The position numbers and the translations under genes were made by a program. DNA of 57,697 nt from Armatimonadota bacterium (lineage in GTDB: Bacteria > Sysuimicrobiota > Sysuimicrobiia > Sysuimicrobiales > Humicultoraceae): positions 42,626 through 100,322 of the forward strand of contig JAVHLY010000007.1 in assembly GCA_031081585.1 (NCBI GenBank), written 5' to 3'. The notes under the pieces were generated by a model. That model saw only the letters and a program-made list of their open reading frames with translations. It was not told the origin of the DNA and searched no databases. Each line of letters begins with the position of its first letter. The first letter of the stretch is position 1. This document shows positions 1 through 7,858 of this stretch, piece by piece.

Positions 1-2
1 TG

Positions 3-490
3 ATCGATGCCTGGCTGGCCGCCGGGATCACCCCGGTCTTCTCGGGGGGAACGCCGGGCCGGCCTGTGGGAGCACGAGCAGCCCCGGGGAGTACACGCGG
101 GCCTTCGCGGCCGGCGCCGTGGACAGAGAGGACCTGATCGCCCCATTCAGCAGCCGGGGACCGGCCTCGCCGGAGAATGGCGGGAGCATCAAGCCCGATG
201 TCGTGGCCCCCGGGGTGAGCATCCGCTCCGCAACCCATCTCTGCGACAGTTGCTACGGCCTGGCCAGCGGGACCTCCATGGCCGCCCCCCACGTGACCGG
301 TGTCGTGGCCCTGGTCCTCTCCAAGAACCCCACGCTCGCGCCCGGTCGGCAGCGGGTGATCGTTGAGCGGAGTGCCCGCGCGATCCAGGACCTGACCTGC
401 GGCGGCCGTCCAAGCGACTACAACGTGTACGGTTGGGGGCGCATCGACGCGCTGCGGGCTGTGAACGCCACGCCTGCGGTGTTGCCCTGA
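3..490 (+). CDS. Subtilisin-like (S8) serine protease, 3' part, frameshifted
   Basis: C-terminal part of a secreted subtilase whose 5' end lies outside the window. Downstream of about base 50 one frame gives the oxyanion-hole region GNAGPACG, then SSRGP, KPDVVAPG and the catalytic-serine motif GTSMAAPHV, ending YGWGRIDALRAV, all classic for family S8. The preceding residues (AWLAAGITPVFSGG) are in the neighbouring frame. The two join smoothly if the run of six G at 44-49 had seven, so either a base is missing from the sequence or the gene is broken. The Asp and His of the triad would lie upstream. The family call is secure; intactness is not. Confidence 0.85.
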   Translation, partial: RCLAGRRDHPGLLGGNAGPACGSTSSPGEYTRAFAAGAVDREDLIAPFSSRGPASPENGGSIKPDVVAPGVSIRSATHLCDSCYGLASGTSMAAPHVTGVVALVLSKNPTLAPGRQRVIVERSARAIQDLTCGGRPSDYNVYGWGRIDALRAVNATPAVLP

Positions 491-610
491 GAGAGGAGGT
501 GAGAGCCGCGGGCACCTCTGCGCCGGCCCGCTGACCGGAGGGACCATTACGAGGACGGAGGGGGTGATCGAGGCCGACAGGCAGGATTCCAACATAGAGG
601 AGGGACAGAG

Positions 611-1306
611 ATGCAGCGCGTGGTTCCGATGCTGGCGGTCTTCCTGCTGGGTGTGGCCCTCACCTGGGCGTCCTTCAGTGCCTCCTCGGCGGCGCAAGGC
701 GCCGCCCCCGGGGTCAACGGTGAAGGTGCCGAGATCGACATCCCCGCCGGGCAGGCGTTCTTCACCACGACGCACTTCACCACCGGGGTGGTGTTCCCCA
801 ACTTTGCGTTGATCCCGGGTGTCGTAGGAGCAAGCAACGGAACGGCGACTCGCACCGTCGTCGTCCGGTTCAGCGCTGATGCCTACAACTCTTCCAGCGC
901 CAGCCGTTCGGTGGTGAGGCTGCGCGTCGACGGCGGTCCATGCATCGTTGCTGGCCCGGAACTCTTCAACAACAGCCATACCGGTTCGGGTGTCCCCCTC
1001 GAGGTCCGCACCTGGCAGGGCGTCGTCCGGGCGGGGCCGGGCTTCCACACCTACCAGATGTGCGGGGCGGTCTTCCCGGCTGGCGCCGGCACCGCCTCCT
1101 GGGGCTTCCGCACCCTCACCGTCGAGGCACGCGCTAGCACGCCAGTGCAAGTCCGCTTCGCGCTCTTCCCCCGGAGGAAGCTGGCCGCGTGGGCGGCTTC
1201 CTCCGGGGTCCTGTTCCGGGATCCCCCGAATTCTCCGGGATCTCCCCGGGAGCCCAGCACCGAGCCCACCCCTGTTGACGCCGCCGTCGGTCCAGGCCAT
1301 CCTTGA
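611..1306 (+). CDS. Secreted protein of unknown function
   Basis: A 231-residue protein with a clear Sec signal peptide (residues 1-28: hydrophobic core VVPMLAVFLLGVAL, Ala-rich cleavage region ending SSAAQ). The ATG follows an AGGAGG sequence at good spacing. The mature part is rich in Ser, Thr, Val and Gly, contains two cysteines (near residues 110 and 148) that could form a disulphide, and looks like a beta-rich extracellular domain. The last 45 residues are Pro-rich and lie over a 13-bp inverted repeat, so the natural C-terminus may be altered. It follows the subtilase and may be exported with it. No family is recognised. Confidence 0.6.
   Translation: MQRVVPMLAVFLLGVALTWASFSASSAAQGAAPGVNGEGAEIDIPAGQAFFTTTHFTTGVVFPNFALIPGVVGASNGTATRTVVVRFSADAYNSSSASRSVVRLRVDGGPCIVAGPELFNNSHTGSGVPLEVRTWQGVVRAGPGFHTYQMCGAVFPAGAGTASWGFRTLTVEARASTPVQVRFALFPRRKLAAWAASSGVLFRDPPNSPGSPREPSTEPTPVDAAVGPGHP
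1169..1208 (+). terminator. Perfect 13-bp inverted repeat, possible terminator
   Basis: Arms 1169-1181 and 1196-1208 (CCCCGGAGGAAGC and its complement) enclose a 14-nt loop. The stem is very stable, but no T tract follows and it lies inside the 3' end of the secreted-protein ORF. It could be a terminator if that ORF really ends earlier, or an mRNA structure. Confidence 0.35.
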
Positions 1307-1316
1307 GGGGTAGTGT

Positions 1317-1334
1317 AGACCGACGCGTCGGTCT
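1317..1334. promoter_or_regulatory. TetR-family operator
   Basis: Perfect 18-bp palindrome AGACCGACGCGTCGGTCT located 30 bp before the tetR start codon. Its size, symmetry and GACCGxC half-site are typical of TetR/AcrR operators, so the regulator next to it very probably represses its own operon. A TTGACG at 1274-1279 may be the -35 box; no convincing -10 is seen. Confidence 0.75.
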
Positions 1335-1364
1335 CTTCCAGCAGGCACAAGGGGTTCTACGGAA

Positions 1365-2009
1365 GTGGCCAGATCTACCGCAGACACCGCCATGCGGGAG
1401 CGCCTCCTGGCCGCCGCCATGGAGGTCTTCGCCGCCCGGGGCTACCACGGTGCAGGGGTGGAGGACATCGTCGCCGCCTCCGGGGCTTCCAAAGGGGCCT
1501 TCTACCACTACTTCGAGAGCAAACAGGCCATCTTCCTCACCCTGATGGAGCGCCTGGCCGACCTGGTGGAGACCTCGGTCGAGGGGGCCATCGCCGCCGA
1601 GGAGGGTGGGGGAGCGCTGCGCAAGGTCGAAGCGGCACTGCGCACGGTGCTCGAGACAGTTGGCCAGCACCGGGACCTGGCGAAGATCTTGCTGGTCGAG
1701 GCGGTGGCGGTCGGTCCCGCCTTCGAGCAGAAGCGGCTGGAGATCCACCGACGGTTCGCCCGCCTCATCCAGCGCCACCTGGAACGGGCGGTGTCGGAGG
1801 GCTCGATCCCTCCCCAGGACACCGCCCTGGCCGCCCAGGCCTGGATGGGCGCGCTCGCCGAGATCGTCTCCCAGTGGCTCCTCCACGACACGGAACCGTT
1901 GGAGCCGCGCCTCCCGGCGCTGCGGGCCCTCCTGCTCCGCAGCATCGGGGCGCCGATGACACCGGGGGCCCTGGCCCAGCACGCCACCGCGGGGGCGGGT
2001 GAGGCGTGA
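1365..2009 (+). CDS. TetR/AcrR family transcriptional regulator
   Basis: A 214-residue regulator. The N-terminal helix-turn-helix spans about residues 10-56 (RERLLAAAMEVFAARGYHG, then EDIVAASGASKGAFYHYFESK), the TetR_N signature. The helical remainder would form the ligand and dimer domain. GTG at 1365 is used here; ATG at 1392 would also keep the whole HTH. It heads an operon with an FMN-barrel protein, an ABC importer and MenA, and overlaps the next gene by GTGA. The palindrome at 1317-1334 is its likely operator, giving autorepression relieved by an unknown small molecule. Confidence 0.92.
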   Translation: MARSTADTAMRERLLAAAMEVFAARGYHGAGVEDIVAASGASKGAFYHYFESKQAIFLTLMERLADLVETSVEGAIAAEEGGGALRKVEAALRTVLETVGQHRDLAKILLVEAVAVGPAFEQKRLEIHRRFARLIQRHLERAVSEGSIPPQDTALAAQAWMGALAEIVSQWLLHDTEPLEPRLPALRALLLRSIGAPMTPGALAQHATAGAGEA

Positions 2010-2476
2010 GCGTCGTGCGCCCTGTGCCGCTCGAGCGGGTGCTGGAGGCGGTGGAACAGCACCTGGCCAGCCGGCACGTCTGCACCCTGGCCACCTCCCA
2101 CCAGGACGTGCCCTGGGCGGCGACGAGCTTCTACGTGGCCTGGGGCCTGGACCTGGTCGTCTGCCAGGGACGGCGCGCCCGCACGCTGGCCAACATGCTG
2201 GCGAACCCGCGCACCGCCTTCGCCGTGGACGACCGCCGCGCCGACGCCTGGCTGCAGGGGCTGGGGCTGGCCAGGCGGCTGGAGGCGGACGAGGAGCGGC
2301 GGGCCCGCGAGGCGCTGCAGCGCGTCGCCCCGGAGTTCACGCACCACTTCACCAACCCCGACTACCCGGTGCTGTGCATCCGCGTCCAGGAGCTGACCTT
2401 CGCCGACCGCCCGCACGGGATCTACCCCCGGCAGCGGCTGGTGCGCCAGGGGGAGCGGTGGGCCTTCGGCGACTGA
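2006..2476 (+). CDS. Pyridoxamine 5'-phosphate oxidase-like FMN-binding protein
   Basis: A 156-residue single-domain protein of the FMN split-barrel (PNPOx-like) fold. It opens with LASRHVCTLATSHQDVPWAAT, the usual first strands, followed by LANMLANPRTAFAVD, the typical 'N.R.A' flavin-site region. Such proteins bind FMN, F420 or haem and act as small redox enzymes; the substrate is unknown. The GTG start overlaps the tetR stop (GTGA), so the two are translationally coupled. The link to MenA in the same operon could mean quinone-related redox chemistry, but that is inference. Confidence 0.75.
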   Translation: MSVVRPVPLERVLEAVEQHLASRHVCTLATSHQDVPWAATSFYVAWGLDLVVCQGRRARTLANMLANPRTAFAVDDRRADAWLQGLGLARRLEADEERRAREALQRVAPEFTHHFTNPDYPVLCIRVQELTFADRPHGIYPRQRLVRQGERWAFGD

Positions 2477-2486
2477 GGGAGGGAGC

Positions 2487-3548
2487 ATGACCGAGAGCAC
2501 CCCCCGGCGGACAGCCCACCGGCGGTTCTGCGCCGCTCGCCTCCTCGCCGCGCTGTGCCTGGCCGCGCTCGCGGCCGTGCCGGGTCATGATGCGGCCGCG
2601 CAAAGCCCGGGCCTCCTGCGCATCCGCGTGGTGCACGTGCCGGTGCTGATCTTCGCGCCGCTGTACGTGGCCATCGAGCGCGGCTACTTCGCCCGCGAGG
2701 GTCTCGAGGTCGAGCTGATCGGCACGCCCGGCGGCGCCTCCTCCTTCGTCGTCCTGGCCAGCGGCCGCGCGGAGGCGGTGGTTGGCGGGCTGGGCGCGGC
2801 CCTCTTCAACGCCGCCGCGCGCGGGCTGGACTTCAAGGTGGTCGGCCCCGCGCACATGGAGCGCCCGCCGGTGAGCACGCCGCTCGTGGTCAGCCGGCGC
2901 GCCTACGAGAGCGGGGAGATCCGCCGGGTGGCCGACCTGCGCGGCAAGCGCGTCTCCGTGAACGTGCTGGGCTCGGCCACGGAGTTCTGGCTGCACGCCG
3001 CCTTGCTGCGCGGCGGCCTGACCGTGGACGACGTGCAGATGGTGGCGGTGAACTTCCCCGAGGTCCCGGCGGCCCTGGCCAACGGGGCCATCGCGGCGGG
3101 GCTGCTGGGGGAGCCCCTGGCCACCCTGGCCGAGGACCGCGGGCAGATCGTCCGCCTCAGCGACGACTTCATCAACGGCATGCAGGTCACCGCGCTGTAC
3201 TTCAGCGGCGAGTTCATGCGCGCCCACCCGCGGCAGGCCACCGGCTTCCTGGTGGCCTGGCTGCGGGCGTCGCGCGACCTCCAGGGGGACGCCTACCGCC
3301 GCGACGACGTGGCGCGGATCGTCGAGAAGTACACCGGGGTCCCGGCGGCGGTGGTGAAGCGGGCCGCCCCGCCGGTGCACGAGCCCAACGGCCGGATGAA
3401 CTTCAATGACTTCAAGCGGCTCCAGGAGTACTTCAAGAAGCGCGGCGCGCTCACCTACGGGAAACCGCTCGAGCCGGCGGCGTACATCGACACCCGGTTC
3501 GTCCGGGAGGCGCTGCGGATCCTGGGCCCCTACACCGCGCAGCGGTGA
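2487..3548 (+). CDS. ABC importer substrate-binding protein (NMT1/SsuA-like)
   Basis: A 353-residue periplasmic or lipid-anchored binding protein. Residues 1-38 form a twin-Arg-containing signal region and a hydrophobic core ending AAAQS. The mature domain carries hallmarks of the nitrate/sulfonate/taurine family: VPVLIFAPLYVAIERGYFAREGLEVELI, then a Gly-rich GTPGGASSFVVLASG and FYL-type closing helices. It is followed by a matching ATPase (4-nt overlap) and permease. Ligand specificity cannot be read from sequence; sulfonates, thiamine-pyrimidine precursors and aromatic acids are all used by relatives. GGAGGGAGC precedes the ATG. Confidence 0.88.
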   Translation: MTESTPRRTAHRRFCAARLLAALCLAALAAVPGHDAAAQSPGLLRIRVVHVPVLIFAPLYVAIERGYFAREGLEVELIGTPGGASSFVVLASGRAEAVVGGLGAALFNAAARGLDFKVVGPAHMERPPVSTPLVVSRRAYESGEIRRVADLRGKRVSVNVLGSATEFWLHAALLRGGLTVDDVQMVAVNFPEVPAALANGAIAAGLLGEPLATLAEDRGQIVRLSDDFINGMQVTALYFSGEFMRAHPRQATGFLVAWLRASRDLQGDAYRRDDVARIVEKYTGVPAAVVKRAAPPVHEPNGRMNFNDFKRLQEYFKKRGALTYGKPLEPAAYIDTRFVREALRILGPYTAQR

Positions 3549-4414
3549 GCACGCCGCTGGCCGCGGCCCCCGCGGACACCCGCGCCCCGGCCGGGCGCGC
3601 GACGGAGCCGGCGATCCTGGTCGAGGGCCTCACCAAGGTCTACCCCGGGCGGGGCAGAGAGCCGGTCGTGGCATTGCAGGACCTCACCTTCACCGTGGGG
3701 CGCGGAGAGTTCTGCGCGCTCATCGGCCCGTCCGGGTGCGGCAAGACCACCCTGCTGCACATCCTGGCCGGGCTGCTCCCACCCACCGGGGGGACGGTGA
3801 ACGTCCCGGCCCCGTCCTCTCCGGGGCCCGCGCCGCCCCACCCGACCGGCGTCGACCGGACGTGGCCGGGAGCGGCGGCCGCGGTCGTCTTCCAGGGGGT
3901 CAGCACCTTCCCCTGGTACACGGTCACCCAGAACGTCGAGTACGGGTTGCGGATGATGGGCGCCCCGCGCGCCCTCCGTCGCGAGCGCGCGGAGGCCCTG
4001 ATCCGGCAGGTGGGCCTCTGGCCCTTCCGCCACGCCTACCCCCACCAGCTCTCCGAGGGGATGCGGCAGCGCGTGGCCATCGCCCGGGCGCTGGCCACCG
4101 ACCCGGCGGTGCTGCTCATGGACGAACCCTTCGCCAACCTGGACGAGCAGCACCGGCTGCTCCTGCAGGACGAGCTGCTGCGCATCTGGGAGGCGAGCGG
4201 CAAGACCGTCCTCTTCGTCACCCACAGCCTGGACGAGGCGCTGCGGCTGGCCGACCGCGTGCTGGTGATGACCGCCCGGCCTGGGCGCCTCAAGGCCGAA
4301 GTCCCGGTGCCGCTCCCGCGTCCGCGCGACTACCGGGAGGTGCGCCGCGACCCGCAGTACGGTGCGCTGAGCGCCCGGCTGTGGGAGCTGCTGCGGGCGG
4401 AGGTGGTGGCGTGA
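3545..4414 (+). CDS. ABC importer ATP-binding protein (SsuB/TauB-like)
   Basis: A 289-residue nucleotide-binding subunit. It has Walker A GPSGCGKTT, a Q-loop within VVFQGVSTFPWYT, signature LSEGMRQR (Glu in place of the usual second Gly), Walker B VLLMDEPF, D-loop ANLDE and an H-loop His in FVTHSLDEA. A Pro-rich insertion of about 25 residues lies between Walker A and the Q-loop, longer than in SsuB or TauB. It energises import by the neighbouring permease. The GTG start overlaps the binding-protein stop. Confidence 0.93.
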   Translation: MSTPLAAAPADTRAPAGRATEPAILVEGLTKVYPGRGREPVVALQDLTFTVGRGEFCALIGPSGCGKTTLLHILAGLLPPTGGTVNVPAPSSPGPAPPHPTGVDRTWPGAAAAVVFQGVSTFPWYTVTQNVEYGLRMMGAPRALRRERAEALIRQVGLWPFRHAYPHQLSEGMRQRVAIARALATDPAVLLMDEPFANLDEQHRLLLQDELLRIWEASGKTVLFVTHSLDEALRLADRVLVMTARPGRLKAEVPVPLPRPRDYREVRRDPQYGALSARLWELLRAEVVA

Positions 4415-4493
4415 GGCCGGCCGCGGGCCACGGAGGTGACGGGGTGAGGCCGCGCACCGGCGCCCCGACGCTCCTCCAGGCAGAGGTGGTCCG

Positions 4494-5246
4494 GTGAGCG
4501 CCCGGGCACCCCGCGGGCTCACGCTGCTCTCGCCCCTGCTCTTCCTCCTCACCTGGGAGGCGCTCAGCCGCGCCGGCGTGCTGGACCCCCGCTTCTTCCC
4601 TCCCCCCAGCGCGGTGCTGGCCACGCTGGCGGCCATGACCCGCAGCGGGGAGTTCCCCCACCATCTGGGCGTGAGCGTCCGGCGCATCCTGCTCGGCTTC
4701 GTGCTGGGCGCCGCCCCGGCCGTGGTGGCCGGGCTGGCCATGGGGCTGAGTGCCGCCGTGCGCGCGCTCCTGATGCCGCTCGTGGCGGCGATTTACCCCA
4801 TCCCCAAGATCGCCGTCTACCCGCTCGTGATCTTCTACCTGGGGATCGGGGAAGGGTCGAAGGTCACCATCGTGGCCCTCAGCATCTCCTTCCTCGTCCT
4901 GCTGAACACCATGGCCGGGGTGCTGGGGCTCGACCCCGCCTACTTCCGCATCGCCCGTGCCTACGGCGCCCGCGGCTGGGGGCTGTTCCGCACGGTGGCC
5001 CTGCCCGGAGCGGCGCCGGCGATCTTCACCGGGCTGAAGCTCGGCATGGGCTTCGCCCTCATCGTCATCGTCGGGGCGGAGCTGCTCGGCTCGGACGCGG
5101 GGGTGGGCTTCCTCATCTGGCGCGCCTACCAGATCTTTGCCGTGGACGTGATGTTCGCCGGGCTGCTGGTCACGGCGGTGCTCGGGTGGGTGGCCACGGC
5201 CGCCCTGGACTGGCTCGAGCGGCTGGCCCTGCCCTGGCGGCCATGA
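4494..5246 (+). CDS. ABC importer permease (SsuC/TauC-like)
   Basis: A 250-residue inner-membrane permease with about six hydrophobic segments. The cytoplasmic EAA loop is visible as ARAYGARGWGLFRTVALPGA, the site that contacts the ATPase. Size and order match the nitrate/sulfonate/taurine class. It starts at GTG after a 79-nt gap with no other gene and ends in an ATGA overlap with menA, so transporter and quinone enzyme are co-translated. Confidence 0.92.
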   Translation: MSARAPRGLTLLSPLLFLLTWEALSRAGVLDPRFFPPPSAVLATLAAMTRSGEFPHHLGVSVRRILLGFVLGAAPAVVAGLAMGLSAAVRALLMPLVAAIYPIPKIAVYPLVIFYLGIGEGSKVTIVALSISFLVLLNTMAGVLGLDPAYFRIARAYGARGWGLFRTVALPGAAPAIFTGLKLGMGFALIVIVGAELLGSDAGVGFLIWRAYQIFAVDVMFAGLLVTAVLGWVATAALDWLERLALPWRP

Positions 5247-6175
5247 CCGTCGAGCGGACGCCGGCGCCCCACGCGGCCCCGGGCGCCCGGCCGTCGGTCG
5301 CAGCCGTCTGGTGGCGCGCCGCCCGCCCCTTCTCCCTCACCGCCTCCCTGACCCCCGTGCTCGTCGGCGTGGCGGCGGCCCACCACGACGGGCGGTTCGA
5401 CCTCCTGCGCGCCCTGGCCACGCTGCTCGGGGCGGTGGCCATCCAGGTCGGCACCAACCTGATCAACGACTACTACGACTACGTCCGCGGGGTGGACGAG
5501 CCCGGCGTGGTGGGCCCCAGCGGGGTGATCCACCAGGGCCTGCTGCCGCCGGAGGTGGTGCGGCGCGGCGGGCTTGTCGCCTTCGGCGTCGGGGCGGCGC
5601 TGGGGCTGTGGCTGGCGGCCTCCGCCGGGTGGCCGATCCTGGTGCTGGGCGTGCTGAGCGTGCTGGCGGGCTACGCCTACACCGGCGGTCCGCTCCCTCT
5701 CGGGTACGTCGGGCTGGGCGACCTGGTGGTCTGTCTCTTCATGGGGCCGGGGATCGTGCTGGGGGCCTACTATGTGCAAACTCGGGCACTCGGGCCCACG
5801 CCCCTGTGGGCCTCGCTGCCGCTGGCCGCGCTCGTCACGGCCATCCTCGTAGTAAACAACCTGCGTGACCTGGAGAGCGACCGCCGCAAGGGCAAGCGGA
5901 CGCTGGCCACGCTGCTCGGGCGCAGCGGCACGCTGTGGGAGTACGCGCTGCTGGTCGCCGCCGCCTACGCCACCCTCGTCGGCGGGGCGGTGGCCGGGGC
6001 CCTGCCGCCGCTGGCGCTGGCGAGCCTCCTGACCCTTCCCGCGGCCTGGCGCACCTGGCAGGCGGTGCGCACGGTCACGGATCCGCCGACCCTCACGCGG
6101 GAGGGGCTGCGCGGCACGGCGCGCCTGCACCAGCACGTGGGCCTGGTGCTGGCCGCCGCCCTCGCCGTGACCTGA
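5243..6175 (+). CDS. menA: 1,4-dihydroxy-2-naphthoate polyprenyltransferase
   Basis: A 310-residue integral membrane UbiA-family enzyme that attaches a polyprenyl chain to DHNA in menaquinone synthesis. The first Asp-rich motif is NDYYDYVRGVDE (prenyl-diphosphate/Mg2+ site); the second is NNLRDLESDRRKGKRT. About eight or nine hydrophobic helices follow the usual spacing. The ATG at 5243 overlaps the permease stop; longer in-frame starts would reach back into the permease gene and are rejected. A quinone-synthesis gene inside a TetR-controlled importer operon is unusual. A different aromatic prenyl acceptor cannot be excluded. Confidence 0.88.
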   Translation: MTVERTPAPHAAPGARPSVAAVWWRAARPFSLTASLTPVLVGVAAAHHDGRFDLLRALATLLGAVAIQVGTNLINDYYDYVRGVDEPGVVGPSGVIHQGLLPPEVVRRGGLVAFGVGAALGLWLAASAGWPILVLGVLSVLAGYAYTGGPLPLGYVGLGDLVVCLFMGPGIVLGAYYVQTRALGPTPLWASLPLAALVTAILVVNNLRDLESDRRKGKRTLATLLGRSGTLWEYALLVAAAYATLVGGAVAGALPPLALASLLTLPAAWRTWQAVRTVTDPPTLTREGLRGTARLHQHVGLVLAAALAVT

Positions 6176-6196
6176 GGCTGACCCCTCGACCGCGAG

Positions 6197-6688
6197 TCAC
6201 GCTGTCCCCCCGGCCGGCGCCGCAGGCCTGCCGTTGAGCGTGTGCCGCAGCAGCCGCTGCGCCTCGCGGTCGAAGTAGAAGTCCCCCTCGAACGGGTGGC
6301 CGGCCAGCAGCAGCGGCAGCCAGTGGCGGTCGTCCTCCCACATCTCGTCGTAGGGGAGCGCCTCGACCGGGTGCCAGGCCAGGTGGCCCTCCCGTCCCGC
6401 CCGCGCCTCGCCGGCCACCGTGCCCGTGCGGAAGACGTGCACGATCCAGTCGGGGGCCTCCTCCTGGCCGAAGTAGAACCGCAGCAGCCCGGCCGGCTCG
6501 AGGTTGGAGACGCGCAGCCCCGTCTCCTCCTCCACCTCGCGCACCGCACCGGCCACCGGGTCCTCACCCGGCCGGAGCTTGCCCCCGGGGGCGTTCCACT
6601 TGTCCCCGCCCCACAGGTGCGGGGCCTTGCGCAGGAGGAGGACGCGGCCGTCCCGCACGATGTAGCAGAGCGTGGCGTGGACCGGCAT
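6197..6688 (-). CDS. NUDIX hydrolase (MTH1/MutT-like)
   Basis: A 163-residue NUDIX-family pyrophosphohydrolase. The NUDIX box is complete: GGKLRPGEDPVAGAVREVEEETGL, with the Mg2+-binding REVEEE glutamates. The N-terminal LCYIVRDGRVLLLRK and the W-N-PGGK sequence resemble 8-oxo-dGTP/2-OH-dATP diphosphatases of the MTH1 group, suggesting nucleotide-pool sanitation, fitting for a neighbour of nth and mutY. It lies 8 bp downstream of the M24 peptidase on the same strand and meets menA tail to tail with a 21-bp gap. Confidence 0.9.
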   Translation of the reverse strand: MPVHATLCYIVRDGRVLLLRKAPHLWGGDKWNAPGGKLRPGEDPVAGAVREVEEETGLRVSNLEPAGLLRFYFGQEEAPDWIVHVFRTGTVAGEARAGREGHLAWHPVEALPYDEMWEDDRHWLPLLLAGHPFEGDFYFDREAQRLLRHTLNGRPAAPAGGTA

Positions 6689-6696
6689 CGCTCCGG

Positions 6697-7782
6697 TCAG
6701 CCCTCCAGGACGCGCACCTCGCGCGGCAGGGCGCTCAGCCGTTCCCCGCCTTGCTCGGTCACCACCACGATCTCCTCCAGGCGCACGCCGAACTCCCCCA
6801 CCAGGTAGACCCCCGGCTCCACGCTGAAGGCCATCCCCACCTGCAGCGGCAGGTCCGCGGTCTCGGTGATGGAGGGCGGCTCGTGGCCGCTCAGCCCGAT
6901 CCCGTGGCCGGTGCGGTGGGTGAAGTGGGCGCCGTAGCCCGCGCGGGTGATGACGCCGCGGGCGGCGCGGTCCACCTCGCGCGCCGGCACCCCCGGCCGG
7001 ACGGCGGCCAGCCCGGCCTGCACCGCCTCCTCGACGATGGTGTGGATCACCCGGTAGCGCGGGGTGGGGGCGCCGAGGAAGGCCATGCGGGTGATGTCTC
7101 CCATGTAGCCCTCCACCCGGCCCCCCAGGTCCACCAGCAGCGGCTCCCCGCGCCCGAGCGGCCGGATGGTGCTGTGGTGGTGGGGGAAGGCGGAGTGGGG
7201 GCCGCCGGCGACGATGGCGAAGGGGACCTCGGTGGCGCCGTGGGCGCGCAGCGCCTCGCCGGCGACGCGGGCCAGGTCGACCTCGCGCAGCCCCGGCCGG
7301 GCGGCGGCGAAGACGGCCTCGACGGCGGCGTCCGCCGCCGCTGCGGCGCGGCGCAGGGCGGCGATCTCCTCGGGGGACTTCACCATGCGCAACGGGGCGA
7401 GCACCGTCGATGCCGGGACGAAGCGCGCCTCCGGCCAGGTGGCCTGCAGGAGGAGCAGGGCGTCCGCGCGCATCGTGTCGCCCACCGCGATGGTGCGCAG
7501 GGTGCCCAGCCGGCGGCGCGCCTCCCGAAGGGCCTCCGCCGGACCGGTGGCGTCGGCGTAGGGGAGCGCCTCGAACGGCACCCGCGGCGCCGCTTCCGCG
7601 GCGTTGAGCTCGGGGACGAGCAGCACCCCGCCGTCGCGGCCGATGAAGAGATAGCAGGGACGCTCGTCGGGGTGCGGGGAGTAGCCGATCAGGTAGAGGA
7701 AGTCGTCGCCCGGGGGGATCGCCACGAGGTCGAGGCCGGCAGCCGGCAGGCGGTCGCGCAGGGCGGTCAGGCGGTCGGTCAT
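6697..7782 (-). CDS. M24 family metallopeptidase (Xaa-Pro aminopeptidase-like)
   Basis: A 361-residue peptidase with an N-terminal creatinase-like domain and a C-terminal pita-bread catalytic domain. All five metal ligands are visible: Asp in LLVDLGG, Asp in MGDITR, His in GHGIGLSGHE, Glu in FSVEPGVY and Glu in VRLEEI. It probably removes N-terminal residues before proline or cleaves dipeptides in the cytoplasm. The chosen ATG follows GAGGAGGAG; an upstream in-frame ATG would add 50 unconserved residues and cross the divergent promoter region of nth. Confidence 0.92.
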   Translation of the reverse strand: MTDRLTALRDRLPAAGLDLVAIPPGDDFLYLIGYSPHPDERPCYLFIGRDGGVLLVPELNAAEAAPRVPFEALPYADATGPAEALREARRRLGTLRTIAVGDTMRADALLLLQATWPEARFVPASTVLAPLRMVKSPEEIAALRRAAAAADAAVEAVFAAARPGLREVDLARVAGEALRAHGATEVPFAIVAGGPHSAFPHHHSTIRPLGRGEPLLVDLGGRVEGYMGDITRMAFLGAPTPRYRVIHTIVEEAVQAGLAAVRPGVPAREVDRAARGVITRAGYGAHFTHRTGHGIGLSGHEPPSITETADLPLQVGMAFSVEPGVYLVGEFGVRLEEIVVVTEQGGERLSALPREVRVLEG

Positions 7783-7858
7783 GGCTCCTCCTCGCAGGAC
7801 GCGGACGGCACCGCGGCCGGTGTCACGCCTACGAGTGTACACGGGGTAGCATAGAGAC

